A DNA stretch of 27,974 bases from JARRQB01 sp965368585 (GTDB lineage: Bacteria > Pseudomonadota > Gammaproteobacteria > Chromatiales > Chromatiaceae). Positions within the stretch are counted from its first letter, which is position 1. The number at the start of each line of letters is the position of its first letter. A model generated the notes under the pieces. It was not told where the DNA came from. It searched no databases and saw only the letters and a program-made list of their open reading frames with translations. The translations under genes and the position numbers were made by a program. The stretch lies in NCBI GenBank assembly GCA_965368585.1, contig CBDUNM010000052.1, positions 1 to 27,974 of the forward strand, read 5' to 3'. Positions 8,533 through 16,486 of this stretch are shown here, piece after piece.

Positions 8533-10524
8533 TCAAGATATCACATCCTCCCCTTTCAGCAGGCGCAGCTCCGCCGCGTTGAGGTGCTCGGCGTCGCCCT
8601 GCAAGATCACCGCGTCGCCGCTGCGCAGCACCATCCCCGAATCGGGCTCGTCGCCGCAGATGCCGGCGCGTCTTACGGTGACGACGGAAACATTGAGGCC
8701 GTCGAACCCGAGATCGCTGATGCGCAGGCCGACGGCGCGATTCTCGGGCGTCAACACCACGGTGTGCAGACGGAACTGATCTTCCAGCCGCTCCAGGTCT
8801 TCGATCTCGTCGCGGCCGTGGAAGTAACGGCGTACCCGGCCGTAGTGGTCGGTGCGAGCCTGTTCGATCACGCGTTTGATCTCATCGCGATCGACCCCCA
8901 GGTGGTTGAGCAGATGCGAGGCCAGCATCAGGCTGGCTTCGACCGACTCGGGTACCACCTCGGTCGCGCCGGCGGCCTCGAATTCTTCCAGATGGGTGTC
9001 GTCATGCGCTCGCACGATAATCGGGACGGATTTATTCAGCCGGCGCACCGAACGTATGATCTGTTCGGCGGTGCGCGGGTCGTCGAATGCGATCACCAGG
9101 GCACGGGCGCGACCCAGACCCGCGGCCTCCAGTACTTCCGGGTGGGCGGCATTGGCGTAAAACACCCGTTGTCCCGCTTCCCAGGCTTCGCTGATCAGGG
9201 TGACGTCCATGTCGAATGCGAGGTAATCGATGCGTTCGTCGTCGAGGAACAGCGCCAGATTCTGACCAATGCGCCCGAAGCCGCAGATCAGGACGTGCCG
9301 TTGCAGCTGCTGGGCCTCTTCCTCGATCAGGTGCGCGGTCGCCTCCTTGTGCTCTCGGTAGGAACGGCAAGCCCGTTCCGCCCAGGCCCCGTTGCGCCGA
9401 ATCAGCAGCGGTGCGATAACCATGGACAAGACCACGGCGGCGAGAATCGGTTGCACCTGTTCGGCGCTGAGCACACGGTTGCTCAACGCCAGGGCGAGCA
9501 GGGCAAAGCCGAATTCACCGCCTTGCGCGAGCACGATACCGGTCCTGATCGCGACCCCTGCTTCATGCCCGCCCAAGCGTACCAGCACCGCGATCAGCAG
9601 TCCCTTGCCCAGTACCAGGCCGCCCAGCAACAACAACACCCAGTGCAGGATCGACGGCAGCGTCGCCAGGTCCAGCTGGGTCCCGACGGTGATGAAGAAC
9701 AGACCCATGAGGATGTCGCGAAACGGCCGAATCTCCGTTTCCACGTGGTGGCGGTATTCTGTATCGCCGATCAGCATGCCCGCGATGAACGCCCCCAGCG
9801 CCAGCGACAATCCGACGGCGTGCGTAATCCAGGCCGCCGTGAGGGAAACCAACAGCACGGCCAGCGTAAACAGTTCAACGGAATGAGCTGACGCGACCCG
9901 ATGGAACAGCGGGCGCAACAGCCAACGGCCGGCGGCCAGCATGAGAACAATGGTCAACAAGCCTTTGAACAGGGCAATGCCCAGCGCCAGCGCGACGTTG
10001 TGCGTCGCGTCGCCGCCGAGAATCGGAATAGCAACCAGAAAGGGCACGACAGCCAGATCCTGGAACAACAGAATGCCGAGCGCGAACCGGCCATGCCGAC
10101 TTTGCATTTCGACCTGCTCGATCAGTTGCTTGGCCACGATCGCAGTCGACGACAATGCCAACGCCCCGCCGACCACCAGCGCCCCCTCCCAGGGGATACC
10201 GATCAGCAGGGCAATCGCCATGGTGGTCAGCGTCGAAAGCACCACTTGCGCACTGCCGAAACCCAGAACGGCGTGCTTCATGGACAGCATGTGCGGTATG
10301 GATATCTCGAGCCCGATCATGAACAGCAGAAAGACGACGCCCACTTCCGCCAGCAGGTGGATGACGTCGCTTTCCGGGATCCAGGCCAGGGCGTGTTCAC
10401 CCGCGAACAGACCGACGCACAGGTAACCGAGGATCGGCGGCAGGTGCACGCGCCTGAACAAGGCGACCGCGACCACCGCAAGCGCCAGGATGACGAGGAC
10501 TTCGCCGAGTGGAGAAGGGTTCAA
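8533..10524 (-). CDS. KefC/YbaL-type CPA2 K+/H+ antiporter with RCK domain
   Basis: The 663-residue protein has about 12 hydrophobic segments (residues 5-390) of a CPA2 Na+/H+-exchanger fold. An RCK/TrkA-N nucleotide-binding domain follows (HVLICGFGRIGQ, about residue 410, with Rossmann GxGxxG), then a TrkA-C-like module (about 580-660, including the LRSGDAVILQG strand). It should exchange K+ (or Na+) for H+ at the inner membrane under nucleotide or redox control. The start is TTG at 10524; no ATG or GTG lies upstream in frame before the non-coding region, and the next GTG is inside the first membrane segment. The N-terminus matches the family's usual length. The gene is divergent from the GGDEF-EAL gene and upstream of the Mla-type operon on the same strand. 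Confidence 0.9.
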   Translation of the reverse strand: MNPSPLGEVLVILALAVVAVALFRRVHLPPILGYLCVGLFAGEHALAWIPESDVIHLLAEVGVVFLLFMIGLEISIPHMLSMKHAVLGFGSAQVVLSTLTTMAIALLIGIPWEGALVVGGALALSSTAIVAKQLIEQVEMQSRHGRFALGILLFQDLAVVPFLVAIPILGGDATHNVALALGIALFKGLLTIVLMLAAGRWLLRPLFHRVASAHSVELFTLAVLLVSLTAAWITHAVGLSLALGAFIAGMLIGDTEYRHHVETEIRPFRDILMGLFFITVGTQLDLATLPSILHWVLLLLGGLVLGKGLLIAVLVRLGGHEAGVAIRTGIVLAQGGEFGFALLALALSNRVLSAEQVQPILAAVVLSMVIAPLLIRRNGAWAERACRSYREHKEATAHLIEEEAQQLQRHVLICGFGRIGQNLALFLDDERIDYLAFDMDVTLISEAWEAGQRVFYANAAHPEVLEAAGLGRARALVIAFDDPRTAEQIIRSVRRLNKSVPIIVRAHDDTHLEEFEAAGATEVVPESVEASLMLASHLLNHLGVDRDEIKRVIEQARTDHYGRVRRYFHGRDEIEDLERLEDQFRLHTVVLTPENRAVGLRISDLGFDGLNVSVVTVRRAGICGDEPDSGMVLRSGDAVILQGDAEHLNAAELRLLKGEDVIS

Positions 10525-10704
10525 GAGTTGTCCGTCGGTAATTTTGTGGTCCGAATATACCGGCTGGCCGGCAATAAAACAGCGTTAGTTCCGATCCCGT
10601 GAACGCGCTGCGTATCGTGCTCGCTGCGACTTAAAGGTTATCGCATGCGAGCCGTTAGCGCTCACAACAAATCCAACAATCGCTGATGGTTCTCGAATCC
10701 CGCG

Positions 10705-13700
10705 TTGCCACAAGATTCTACGCGTTTGAATTCGACGTATGACGAACGCCGAACGACCGGCTACCTCGCCCGTCGCCTTGTTATCGTCCTCACCGCGTGC
10801 GTACTGCTCACCGCGATTGCGGTGGCTTATGCCTTTCAAAGCGGACGTACCGAAGCCCTGTTGCGCCAGGGGGCCGCCCACCTCGAAGTGTACGCCAATG
10901 AAACGCGGCACCATCTGGTCGACGTCGGCAGGGACATGGACAAGCAGATCCGTTTTCTCGCCCAGTCGGCGCCAGTGCGGGGTATGGTAAGAGCTAGACT
11001 GGCGGCCGGTTACGACCCCTGGGACGGGTCTGGCGCGATTGACCTGCGAAACCGGCTGGAAAGCACCTTTGCGGCGTTTCTGCAGGCGAGTACCGGCTAC
11101 TTTCAATTGCGCCTGCTCGACATGACTGGCGCGGTCTCGGAAGTCGTGCGAGTCGAGCGGCTCGATGACCGGGTGCGCGTGGCGTCAGCGACCGAATTGC
11201 GGAGCCAAAGCGGGGACGACGACCTGCGGCGTGCGTTGCGCGCCGCCGCCGGTTCGACGGTGTTCTACCCGATTGCCGTCAATCGCGAACAGGGTATCGT
11301 TGAGCAACCCGTGCGACCAAGCGCGCGCGCGATCATCCAGATCGTGGGGCCTGACGGCAAACTTTTTGGCGCTCTGGAAATGAAACGAGAATTCGGACCC
11401 GGCTTGGCCGAACCGCTGGCGCGGATCCCGAAACAGATTCGAATCTACATCGCCAACGAACAGGGCGACATCCTGTTTCACCCGGAAAACGGCCTCGCTT
11501 TCGCGCACGAGTTTGTCGACACCACGGGGTTAGGGGACTTGTTCCCGGCGGCTGAATACTTCCTGCGCGGAACATCCGAGGATATGGTGATCGTTCCCCG
11601 CGTCGGCAGCGGCGATGACACCTGGTATTTGCGACGCATCGACTTCGACCCGACCACCGCGGGACAGCCGCTGACGATCGCCTTGCGCGCCCCTTACGAG
11701 TTGGTTTCCAGCGAAGCGCATGCGGCCCTGCAACACAGCGTCGCGGTCACCATCGCACTGGTGGCCGCAGCGGTGCTTCTGGGAATCATACTCGGTCGGC
11801 GCCTGACCACGCCTTTGCGCCAGTTGATACGCGCCGCGGCGCGTATCCAGTGCGGTCAGCACAATGTGTCCCTGCCGGTCGACCAGCCGGGCGAACTCGG
11901 CGTGTTGGCGCGGGCCTTTGCGGAAATGGCCGCCGAAGTAAGGCGACGCGAGGAAGGCCTGGCACAATTGACGGTTTGGCTGGAACAACGGGTGGCCGAA
12001 CGCAGCGCGGAATTACGCGCCCAAACCGTCCTGCTCGACCTGGTGGTGGAGAATATCGGTGAAGGGGTCATCGTCGTCGACCCGCACAGCCACCCCTGCA
12101 TCATCAACCGTGCGGCGCAGCAGATTCTCGGGATCGACGGTTCGGCGGCCGCCTTCGAGGCCTGGCGTCAAAGCCGGCGGTTTGGCCAATGCGAAGGGGA
12201 TGCCGCGAGCGTCGACGGTTTGTCGCCGCTGACGCGCGCCTTGCAGGGTGAATCCGTGGAAAGCCGCAACCTGCTCGTGCACAGCCTTGATGGAAAGCCC
12301 GACCTGCGGCTCACGGCCAGCGCGCGGCCGCTCTACGATGGGGCGCGACAGTTGCGCGGGGCCGTCGTCACCTTCCGCGATATTACCGCGCAACACGACG
12401 CGGACGTCGCGCAACGTCTCGCCGCGATGGTCTTCGAACACAGCGCCCAGGGCGTATTGGTCACGGATGCATCGCAGCGCATTCTGCGCGTTAACAAAGC
12501 CTTCACCGCCATCACCGGTTACTCCGCCGAGGCCGCCGTGGGGCAGACGCCGAAGTTGCTGAACGCGGGAATCCAGAGCCGCTCCTTCTACGATCGCTTG
12601 TGGGCCACGATCGTACAGAACGGTTTTTGGGAAGGCGAGCTATGGAACCGCCGGCGCAACGGTGAACGCTATGCCGAACATCTGTCGATCATCGGCGTGC
12701 GCGACGACGATGGCAAGATTTCGCACTATGTCGGGATGTTTTCAGACGTCACCGAGCGCAAGCACAACGAAGATCAGATCTACCGGTTGGCGCACTACGA
12801 CGGTTTAAGCGGTTTGCCGAACCGCCTGTTGTTCAAGGATCGCCTGCAGCACGCCATCGACCGGTCACGACGGGAAGGTAAGCAAGTCGCCGTCCTGTTC
12901 ATCGATCTGGACCGTTTCAAACCGGTCAACGACACCTTCGGTCATGCCGCGGGCGACAATGTGCTGGGCGAGGTCGCCGCACGGCTGCTCGCCAGCGCCC
13001 GCGATGCAGACACGGTGGCGCGATTTGGCGGCGACGAGTTCGCCGTCGCCCTGGAAGGCGTCGATAAATACCAGGCCGATGCGGCCGCCCAGCGGTTTCT
13101 GAGCGCCATTCGACGACCGATTCCGGTCAACGATCAGCACGTTCATCTGGGCGCGAGCATCGGTATCAGCATGTACCCGGAAGACGGCGACGGCGTGGAA
13201 GAACTGCTGCAATTCTCCGATCTCGCAATGTACCGCGTCAAGGAGCGCGGCCGCAACAGCGTGTGCTTCTTCCACTCGGAGCTGTTCGAAATACCCGGTC
13301 GGCGCCTGCGCCTCGAACAACGTTTACGCGACGCCATCGAAAACGAGCAGCTCGAGCTTCACTTCCAACCGCAGGTCGAGCTCGTCGGCGGCCGGGTCGT
13401 TGGCGCTGAGGCCCTGCTGCGCTGGCATGACGAGGAACTGGGCTGGATTCCGCCGAGCGAATTCGTGCATATCGCCGAAGATACCGGGTTGATCGTCCCG
13501 CTGGGAGACTGGGTCTGGCGAACCGCGTGCGCGCAACGCGCAGCCCTGGCGGGACAGGTGCACGAGGATTTTCGCATCGCGGTCAATCTCTCCCCTCGGC
13601 AGTTGGAGGACGAAAACCTGGCACAACGCATCATCGATACGCTGGCCGCGTTTCAGGTCTGGCCCGAGCAGATGGAGTTGGAGATCACCGAGAACGCGCT

Positions 13701-14118
13701 CATGCGCGACCCCGCGCAGGCCGGGGAGTTTTTGCAGCGCCTGTCCGAGCAAGGGGTGGGCATTGCCATGGATGATTTCGGTTCGGGCTATTCGTCGCTG
13801 GCTTACATCAAGCGCTTTCCCATTGATCGCCTGAAGGTGGACAGGGCCTTTGTCCGCGACGTGCCCCACGATGCCGACGATTGCGCAATCGTCAGGACGG
13901 TGGTCGCGATGGCGCACTCCCTGCGCCTGCAGGTGATCGCCGAGGGCGTCGAAAACTCGGATCAATTGAGTTTCCTCGCTAGCCATGGGTGTGACGAGTT
14001 TCAGGGATACCTGTGCTGCAAACCGGCGCCCGCCGCCGAGTTCGAGGCATTGTTGCGGATGGGGGACTGGAAACCGGAGCGGGCAGAACCGCTGATGCCG
14101 GTCGCGAATACCAGCTAG
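10705..14118 (+). CDS. membrane Cache-HAMP-PAS-PAS-GGDEF-EAL protein (cyclic di-GMP turnover)
   Basis: The 1137-residue protein has an N-terminal membrane helix (about 22-44), a periplasmic sensor of about 300 residues with Cache-like features, and a second helix (about 343-365). Then come HAMP (about 366-425), a coiled linker, PAS 1 (440-570), PAS 2 (575-695), GGDEF (700-855) and EAL (870-1125). The cyclase site is intact (GGDEF 775-779), as is the inhibitory site RDAD (766-769), exactly five residues before it. The phosphodiesterase residues also look intact: EALLRW at 902, DDFGSGYSSL at 1023, EITEN, VNLSPRQL, LKVDRAFV and EGVE. Either activity, or both, is possible. The start is uncertain: only TTG codons (10705, 10726) precede the first helix, and neither has a clear ribosome-binding site. 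Confidence 0.93.
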   Translation: MPQDSTRLNSTYDERRTTGYLARRLVIVLTACVLLTAIAVAYAFQSGRTEALLRQGAAHLEVYANETRHHLVDVGRDMDKQIRFLAQSAPVRGMVRARLAAGYDPWDGSGAIDLRNRLESTFAAFLQASTGYFQLRLLDMTGAVSEVVRVERLDDRVRVASATELRSQSGDDDLRRALRAAAGSTVFYPIAVNREQGIVEQPVRPSARAIIQIVGPDGKLFGALEMKREFGPGLAEPLARIPKQIRIYIANEQGDILFHPENGLAFAHEFVDTTGLGDLFPAAEYFLRGTSEDMVIVPRVGSGDDTWYLRRIDFDPTTAGQPLTIALRAPYELVSSEAHAALQHSVAVTIALVAAAVLLGIILGRRLTTPLRQLIRAAARIQCGQHNVSLPVDQPGELGVLARAFAEMAAEVRRREEGLAQLTVWLEQRVAERSAELRAQTVLLDLVVENIGEGVIVVDPHSHPCIINRAAQQILGIDGSAAAFEAWRQSRRFGQCEGDAASVDGLSPLTRALQGESVESRNLLVHSLDGKPDLRLTASARPLYDGARQLRGAVVTFRDITAQHDADVAQRLAAMVFEHSAQGVLVTDASQRILRVNKAFTAITGYSAEAAVGQTPKLLNAGIQSRSFYDRLWATIVQNGFWEGELWNRRRNGERYAEHLSIIGVRDDDGKISHYVGMFSDVTERKHNEDQIYRLAHYDGLSGLPNRLLFKDRLQHAIDRSRREGKQVAVLFIDLDRFKPVNDTFGHAAGDNVLGEVAARLLASARDADTVARFGGDEFAVALEGVDKYQADAAAQRFLSAIRRPIPVNDQHVHLGASIGISMYPEDGDGVEELLQFSDLAMYRVKERGRNSVCFFHSELFEIPGRRLRLEQRLRDAIENEQLELHFQPQVELVGGRVVGAEALLRWHDEELGWIPPSEFVHIAEDTGLIVPLGDWVWRTACAQRAALAGQVHEDFRIAVNLSPRQLEDENLAQRIIDTLAAFQVWPEQMELEITENALMRDPAQAGEFLQRLSEQGVGIAMDDFGSGYSSLAYIKRFPIDRLKVDRAFVRDVPHDADDCAIVRTVVAMAHSLRLQVIAEGVENSDQLSFLASHGCDEFQGYLCCKPAPAAEFEALLRMGDWKPERAEPLMPVANTS

Positions 14119-14119
14119 C

Positions 14120-14147
14120 AAAAAAATGCCGCCCGGTCAGGGGCGGC
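14120..14147 (-). terminator. intrinsic terminator, leftward
   Basis: A perfect 7-bp stem (GCCGCCC with GGGCGGC, 14128-14134 and 14141-14147) with a six-base loop is followed on the minus strand by A then seven Ts (plus-strand A7 at 14120-14126). There is no T tract on the plus side, so it is oriented to end leftward transcription, although it sits two bases after the stop of a rightward gene. As a plain hairpin it may also protect the 3' end of that gene's mRNA. Confidence 0.65.
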
Positions 14148-14247
14148 CAATCAATACCATCAGTGTCGGAGGTCGATGGTCACTCGGGAACGAAATCTCA
14201 GAAATACGGCCGCTGTGCGAATGAGGCCGGTCATGACTAAGACTCAC
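14120..14247 (-). ncRNA. candidate sigma-54-dependent small RNA
   Basis: A predicted leftward transcript starts about 12 bases after a -24/-12 element (near 14247-14245) and ends in an intrinsic terminator at 14120, about 125 nt in all. No leftward protein gene lies between them. The RNA can form three stem-loops: a 5-bp CGGCC/GGCCG stem (plus-strand positions 14225-14229 with 14207-14211), a 6-bp ACCAUC/GAUGGU stem (14180-14175 with 14161-14156), and the terminator. The second loop is 13 bases and carries CCUCC (14172-14168), complementary to a Shine-Dalgarno sequence, as in many antisense-type bacterial small RNAs. The single-stranded stretch before it is U-rich, and the tail has seven Us, as Hfq ligands often do. 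I do not recognise a known family. All of this is prediction from sequence. Confidence 0.5.
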
Positions 14248-14256
14248 CTGATTTTT

Positions 14257-14273
14257 TGCATTAAATGTGCCAA
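14257..14273 (-). promoter_or_regulatory. sigma-54 (-24/-12) promoter candidate
   Basis: Read leftward, the sequence is TTGGCACATTTAATGCA. Against the consensus TGGCAC-N5-TTGC it matches TGGCAC fully, keeps the exact spacing between the GG and GC pairs, and has one mismatch (A for the first T of TTGC). It is embedded in a tract with 22 G+C in 90 bases (14251-14340), whereas neighbouring genes are strongly GC-rich; such bendable DNA is common upstream of sigma-54 promoters. The predicted start is about 14246. Confidence 0.55.
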
Positions 14274-14393
14274 ATAAGATTTTACGTGTATTCAATATGT
14301 TAAATATCTTCGTTTGTTTAAGTGTTTAGTAACCTTTACACTCAAGACCGTGTTTTCAGTCGGCTTGGCGCGGATCGCGCGCGCGGGGCTTTT

Positions 14394-14426
14394 GGGTCGC
14401 ACAGACTAGTGGGTCGCACAGATTAG
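14394..14426. repeat. tandem 16-bp direct repeat, period 17
   Basis: GGGTCGCACAGACTAG (14394-14409) is repeated after one base as GGGTCGCACAGATTAG (14411-14426), with a single C/T difference. It lies about 150-180 bases upstream of the predicted sigma-54 start, where enhancer-binding proteins usually bind, and about 155 bases before the CopL-like gene on the other strand. It may serve either promoter, or be a simple duplication. Confidence 0.6.
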
Positions 14427-14434
14427 CTTTGCCT

Positions 14435-14455
14435 AACCGAAGCGCGCTTCCGGTT
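14435..14455. repeat. inverted repeat around AAGCGCGCTT
   Basis: AACCG-AAGCG is followed directly by CGCTTCCGGTT. The central ten bases are a perfect palindrome, and the outer arms match except for one missing G. There is no loop, so it suits a protein-binding site better than an RNA hairpin. It stands between the small RNA candidate and the copper cluster and could regulate either. Confidence 0.4.
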
Positions 14456-14578
14456 TTACGGCGCGGAGCCGGCACGCCGTGTAAACAACGCCGCACAATC
14501 CCCCCGATTGCCGGGGATATTGGTGCTCGCGCATGTACACAATGCAGTCACACGGCTTTTCCACCATAATCGGGCGTC

Positions 14579-14959
14579 ATGTACCTGTTCTCCGAGTCAC
14601 CAGGCCAGATCTACGGCACGCTTTGCTTACGCCTGTTGCTGTCGGCCATGTTGCTGCTCGGACCTCTGCTGCTCGATAGCGGCTCCATTGCCGACGCAGG
14701 CGGCACGACGGCAGCCGAATGGCCCTGCCACGGCGGCCCTGCCGGGCAGATGGACGATCCCGGTCAACGCTGCTGCGAAGCAGGCGACTGCTTTTGCGAA
14801 CTGGGGGCATCGCCCGGCGCCCCCGATGGTTCGCGCTCGCTCGATACGGAATCGCTCAGGTCCCGTTTGTCGTTGCCTGTCCCCTCGGCGAACCTGCTTG
14901 CGGGGTTCGCCCGTCTTCCTGACCGCCCACCCAACGGTGGCCTCCACCACGCCGGATAA
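14579..14959 (+). CDS. CopL-like small secreted Cys-rich protein of the copper cluster
   Basis: This is a 126-residue protein with a hydrophobic N-terminal segment (about 16-32) that looks like a signal peptide. A metal-ligand-rich middle follows (C50, H51, M58, C65, C66, C71, C73), and the C-terminus contains LPDRPP, as the small CopL/DUF2946-type proteins near copper and heavy-metal genes do. Position (first gene before cusB and cusA) and composition support a periplasmic copper-related role, perhaps regulatory or metal-binding; family membership is from general resemblance only. The ATG at 14579 lacks a strong Shine-Dalgarno sequence, so an internal start near the hydrophobic segment is possible. 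A longer open frame in another register (14508-15188) is rejected. Confidence 0.6.
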   Translation: MYLFSESPGQIYGTLCLRLLLSAMLLLGPLLLDSGSIADAGGTTAAEWPCHGGPAGQMDDPGQRCCEAGDCFCELGASPGAPDGSRSLDTESLRSRLSLPVPSANLLAGFARLPDRPPNGGLHHAG

Positions 14960-15174
14960 TGAGATCCGCGCCCAAGGTTGCGATCGGCGCATTGCGCCGC
15001 AACGAAACAACCGTTGCCTTGCCAGCCGTAAAACTCTGCGGCATGCCTGGCGCTTTCTAGACTCCTTCTCCTGGCATTCGATCGAGACTGACTGTCGCCG
15101 CGACGCAAGTTTGACGCAGACAGCATTGACGTACTTCAGCAGGCGTCGCCGAATCGGCAGCGCGGAGATAAAAC

Positions 15175-16476
15175 ATGAACTTCCTTAACCGTTTTTCAGC
15201 ACATCGATTTATCCGCCGGGCGTCGACCTTGGCCGGCGCGGTCTTGTCGATCGCGCTGTCCGGTTGTGAGGACCGGTCGGCCACGCCCGGCGATTCGCCG
15301 GCCCAGGCCATGGAAGACACGGCCATGGAGCACGCTCTCAAACATCAGGACCCGAAGTACGTCTGTCCGATGCATCCGCAAATCGTGCGCGACGAACCCG
15401 GCAACTGCCCGATCTGCGGCATGAATCTGGTTGCCAAACGGATCGATTCCGCAACCGGTAACCGCCCCATCGTCACGGTTCGCGGCGAGGTGATCCAGAA
15501 CATGGGGGTCAGGACGGATGTGGTCAAGCGTAAGACACTGTGGAAGTACATCCGGACCGTGGGCCGGGTGATGTACGACGAGACCCGCCTGCACCACGTG
15601 CACCCCAGAGCCGAAGGCTGGATGGAGAGACTCAATCTGAAGACCGAAGGGGCTCCGGTCAAGCGCGGTCAGGTATTGGGCGAGTTCTATTCACCGGAGA
15701 TCCTCGGTGCCCAAGTCGATTTTCTGATCGCGCTCAACGACAGCGCCGGCCTCAATTCGAAAATCCGCCTGGACAAGGCGCGCAACCGGCTGCGCCTGCT
15801 CGGCGTCACCGAACCGACCATCCGGCGGATCGAGCGGGAGGGTGAGACGCGCAACACGATACCGGTCACCGCGCCGGCCGACGGCGTCGTCACCATGCTG
15901 GGGGCGCGCGAGGGTATGTACGTCACACCGAGCCAGGAGATCGTAACCCTGGCGGATCTGAGCAAAATCTGGGTCCTGGTGGACGTCTTCGAGCACCAGA
16001 TCGACTGGCTCAAGGTCGGATTGACGACAGAGATCACGGTACCCGCCTATCCGGGACGGGAATGGGAGGGTACGGTCGAGTACATCTATCCCGATCTCGA
16101 TCCCAAGTCGCGGACGCTGCGCGTGCGCCTCGCTTTCGACAACCCCGAGGGACACCTCAAGGCCAATATGTTTGCCGACGTGGTGATCTACGGCGGTGCG
16201 AAAACAGGGGCGCTGGCGGTTCCGCGCGAGGCGCTGATCGAAACCGGTGAACGGAAAACGGTCGTCAAGGCCCTGGGCGACGGCCGGTTCGAGCCCGTTG
16301 ACGTAGTAACCGGCATGGCGCGCGGCGACGATGTGGAGATCCTGGAGGGGCTTGTCGAGGGGGACCGGATCGTCGTGTCCGGTCAGTTCCTGATCGACTC
16401 GGAATCCAGCCTGCAGGCGAGTTTCCAGCGCATGGCAACGGACGCGACGTCGACCGATGCCGACGCGGCGCACTGA
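15175..16476 (+). CDS. cusB: CusB-type RND efflux periplasmic adaptor with N-terminal heavy-metal-binding domain
   Basis: The 433-residue membrane-fusion protein links the inner-membrane CusA pump to an outer-membrane channel. The N-terminus is a lipoprotein signal (ALSGC, C31). Next comes a small metal-binding domain with YVCPMHP and CPICGM (C64, H67, C78, C81 plus methionines), absent from E. coli CusB but common in related proteins. The adaptor body follows: beta-barrel and lipoyl halves (WMERLNLKTEGAPVKRGQVL; IPVTAPADGVVTML), an alpha hairpin (about 180-225) and the membrane-proximal domain with VPREALIETGERKTV. The ATG has GGAG seven bases upstream. It starts 215 bases after the CopL-like gene, and its stop lies 10 bases before cusA. 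The likely cargo is Cu(I)/Ag(I). Confidence 0.93.
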   Translation: MNFLNRFSAHRFIRRASTLAGAVLSIALSGCEDRSATPGDSPAQAMEDTAMEHALKHQDPKYVCPMHPQIVRDEPGNCPICGMNLVAKRIDSATGNRPIVTVRGEVIQNMGVRTDVVKRKTLWKYIRTVGRVMYDETRLHHVHPRAEGWMERLNLKTEGAPVKRGQVLGEFYSPEILGAQVDFLIALNDSAGLNSKIRLDKARNRLRLLGVTEPTIRRIEREGETRNTIPVTAPADGVVTMLGAREGMYVTPSQEIVTLADLSKIWVLVDVFEHQIDWLKVGLTTEITVPAYPGREWEGTVEYIYPDLDPKSRTLRVRLAFDNPEGHLKANMFADVVIYGGAKTGALAVPREALIETGERKTVVKALGDGRFEPVDVVTGMARGDDVEILEGLVEGDRIVVSGQFLIDSESSLQASFQRMATDATSTDADAAH

Positions 16477-16486
16477 GGATCCCGCT

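Larger units (their letters stand above)
14119..14578. other. 460-base gap without a protein gene; AT-rich core
   Basis: The gap between the GGDEF-EAL stop and the CopL-like start holds the leftward small RNA candidate, its promoter and terminator, the AT-rich tract, the direct repeat and the inverted repeat listed separately. No CueR-like or CopR-like operator and no convincing rightward -35/-10 promoter for the copper genes was found by eye. Confidence 0.6.

Noticed and set aside
8374..9891. 505-codon rightward open frame opposite the antiporter gene
   Set aside because: Antisense shadow in GC-rich DNA; Gln/His/Arg-rich without domains, while the opposite strand encodes a clear antiporter.
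14120..14147. ordinary rightward terminator of the GGDEF-EAL gene
   Set aside because: The T tract is on the opposite strand; the rightward side after the stem is CAATCAATACC.
14176..14277. 33-codon rightward frame after GGAGG, ending in a CxxC-containing tail
   Set aside because: The GGAGG is only three bases from the ATG, codon use is unlike the neighbours, and the bases are better explained by the leftward promoter and RNA stem-loops. Not excluded as a small protein.
14508..15188. 226-codon rightward frame overlapping the CopL-like gene
   Set aside because: Runs into the cusB start, is Arg/Cys/Ser-rich from frame shift of the smaller gene, and has no ribosome-binding site or family likeness.
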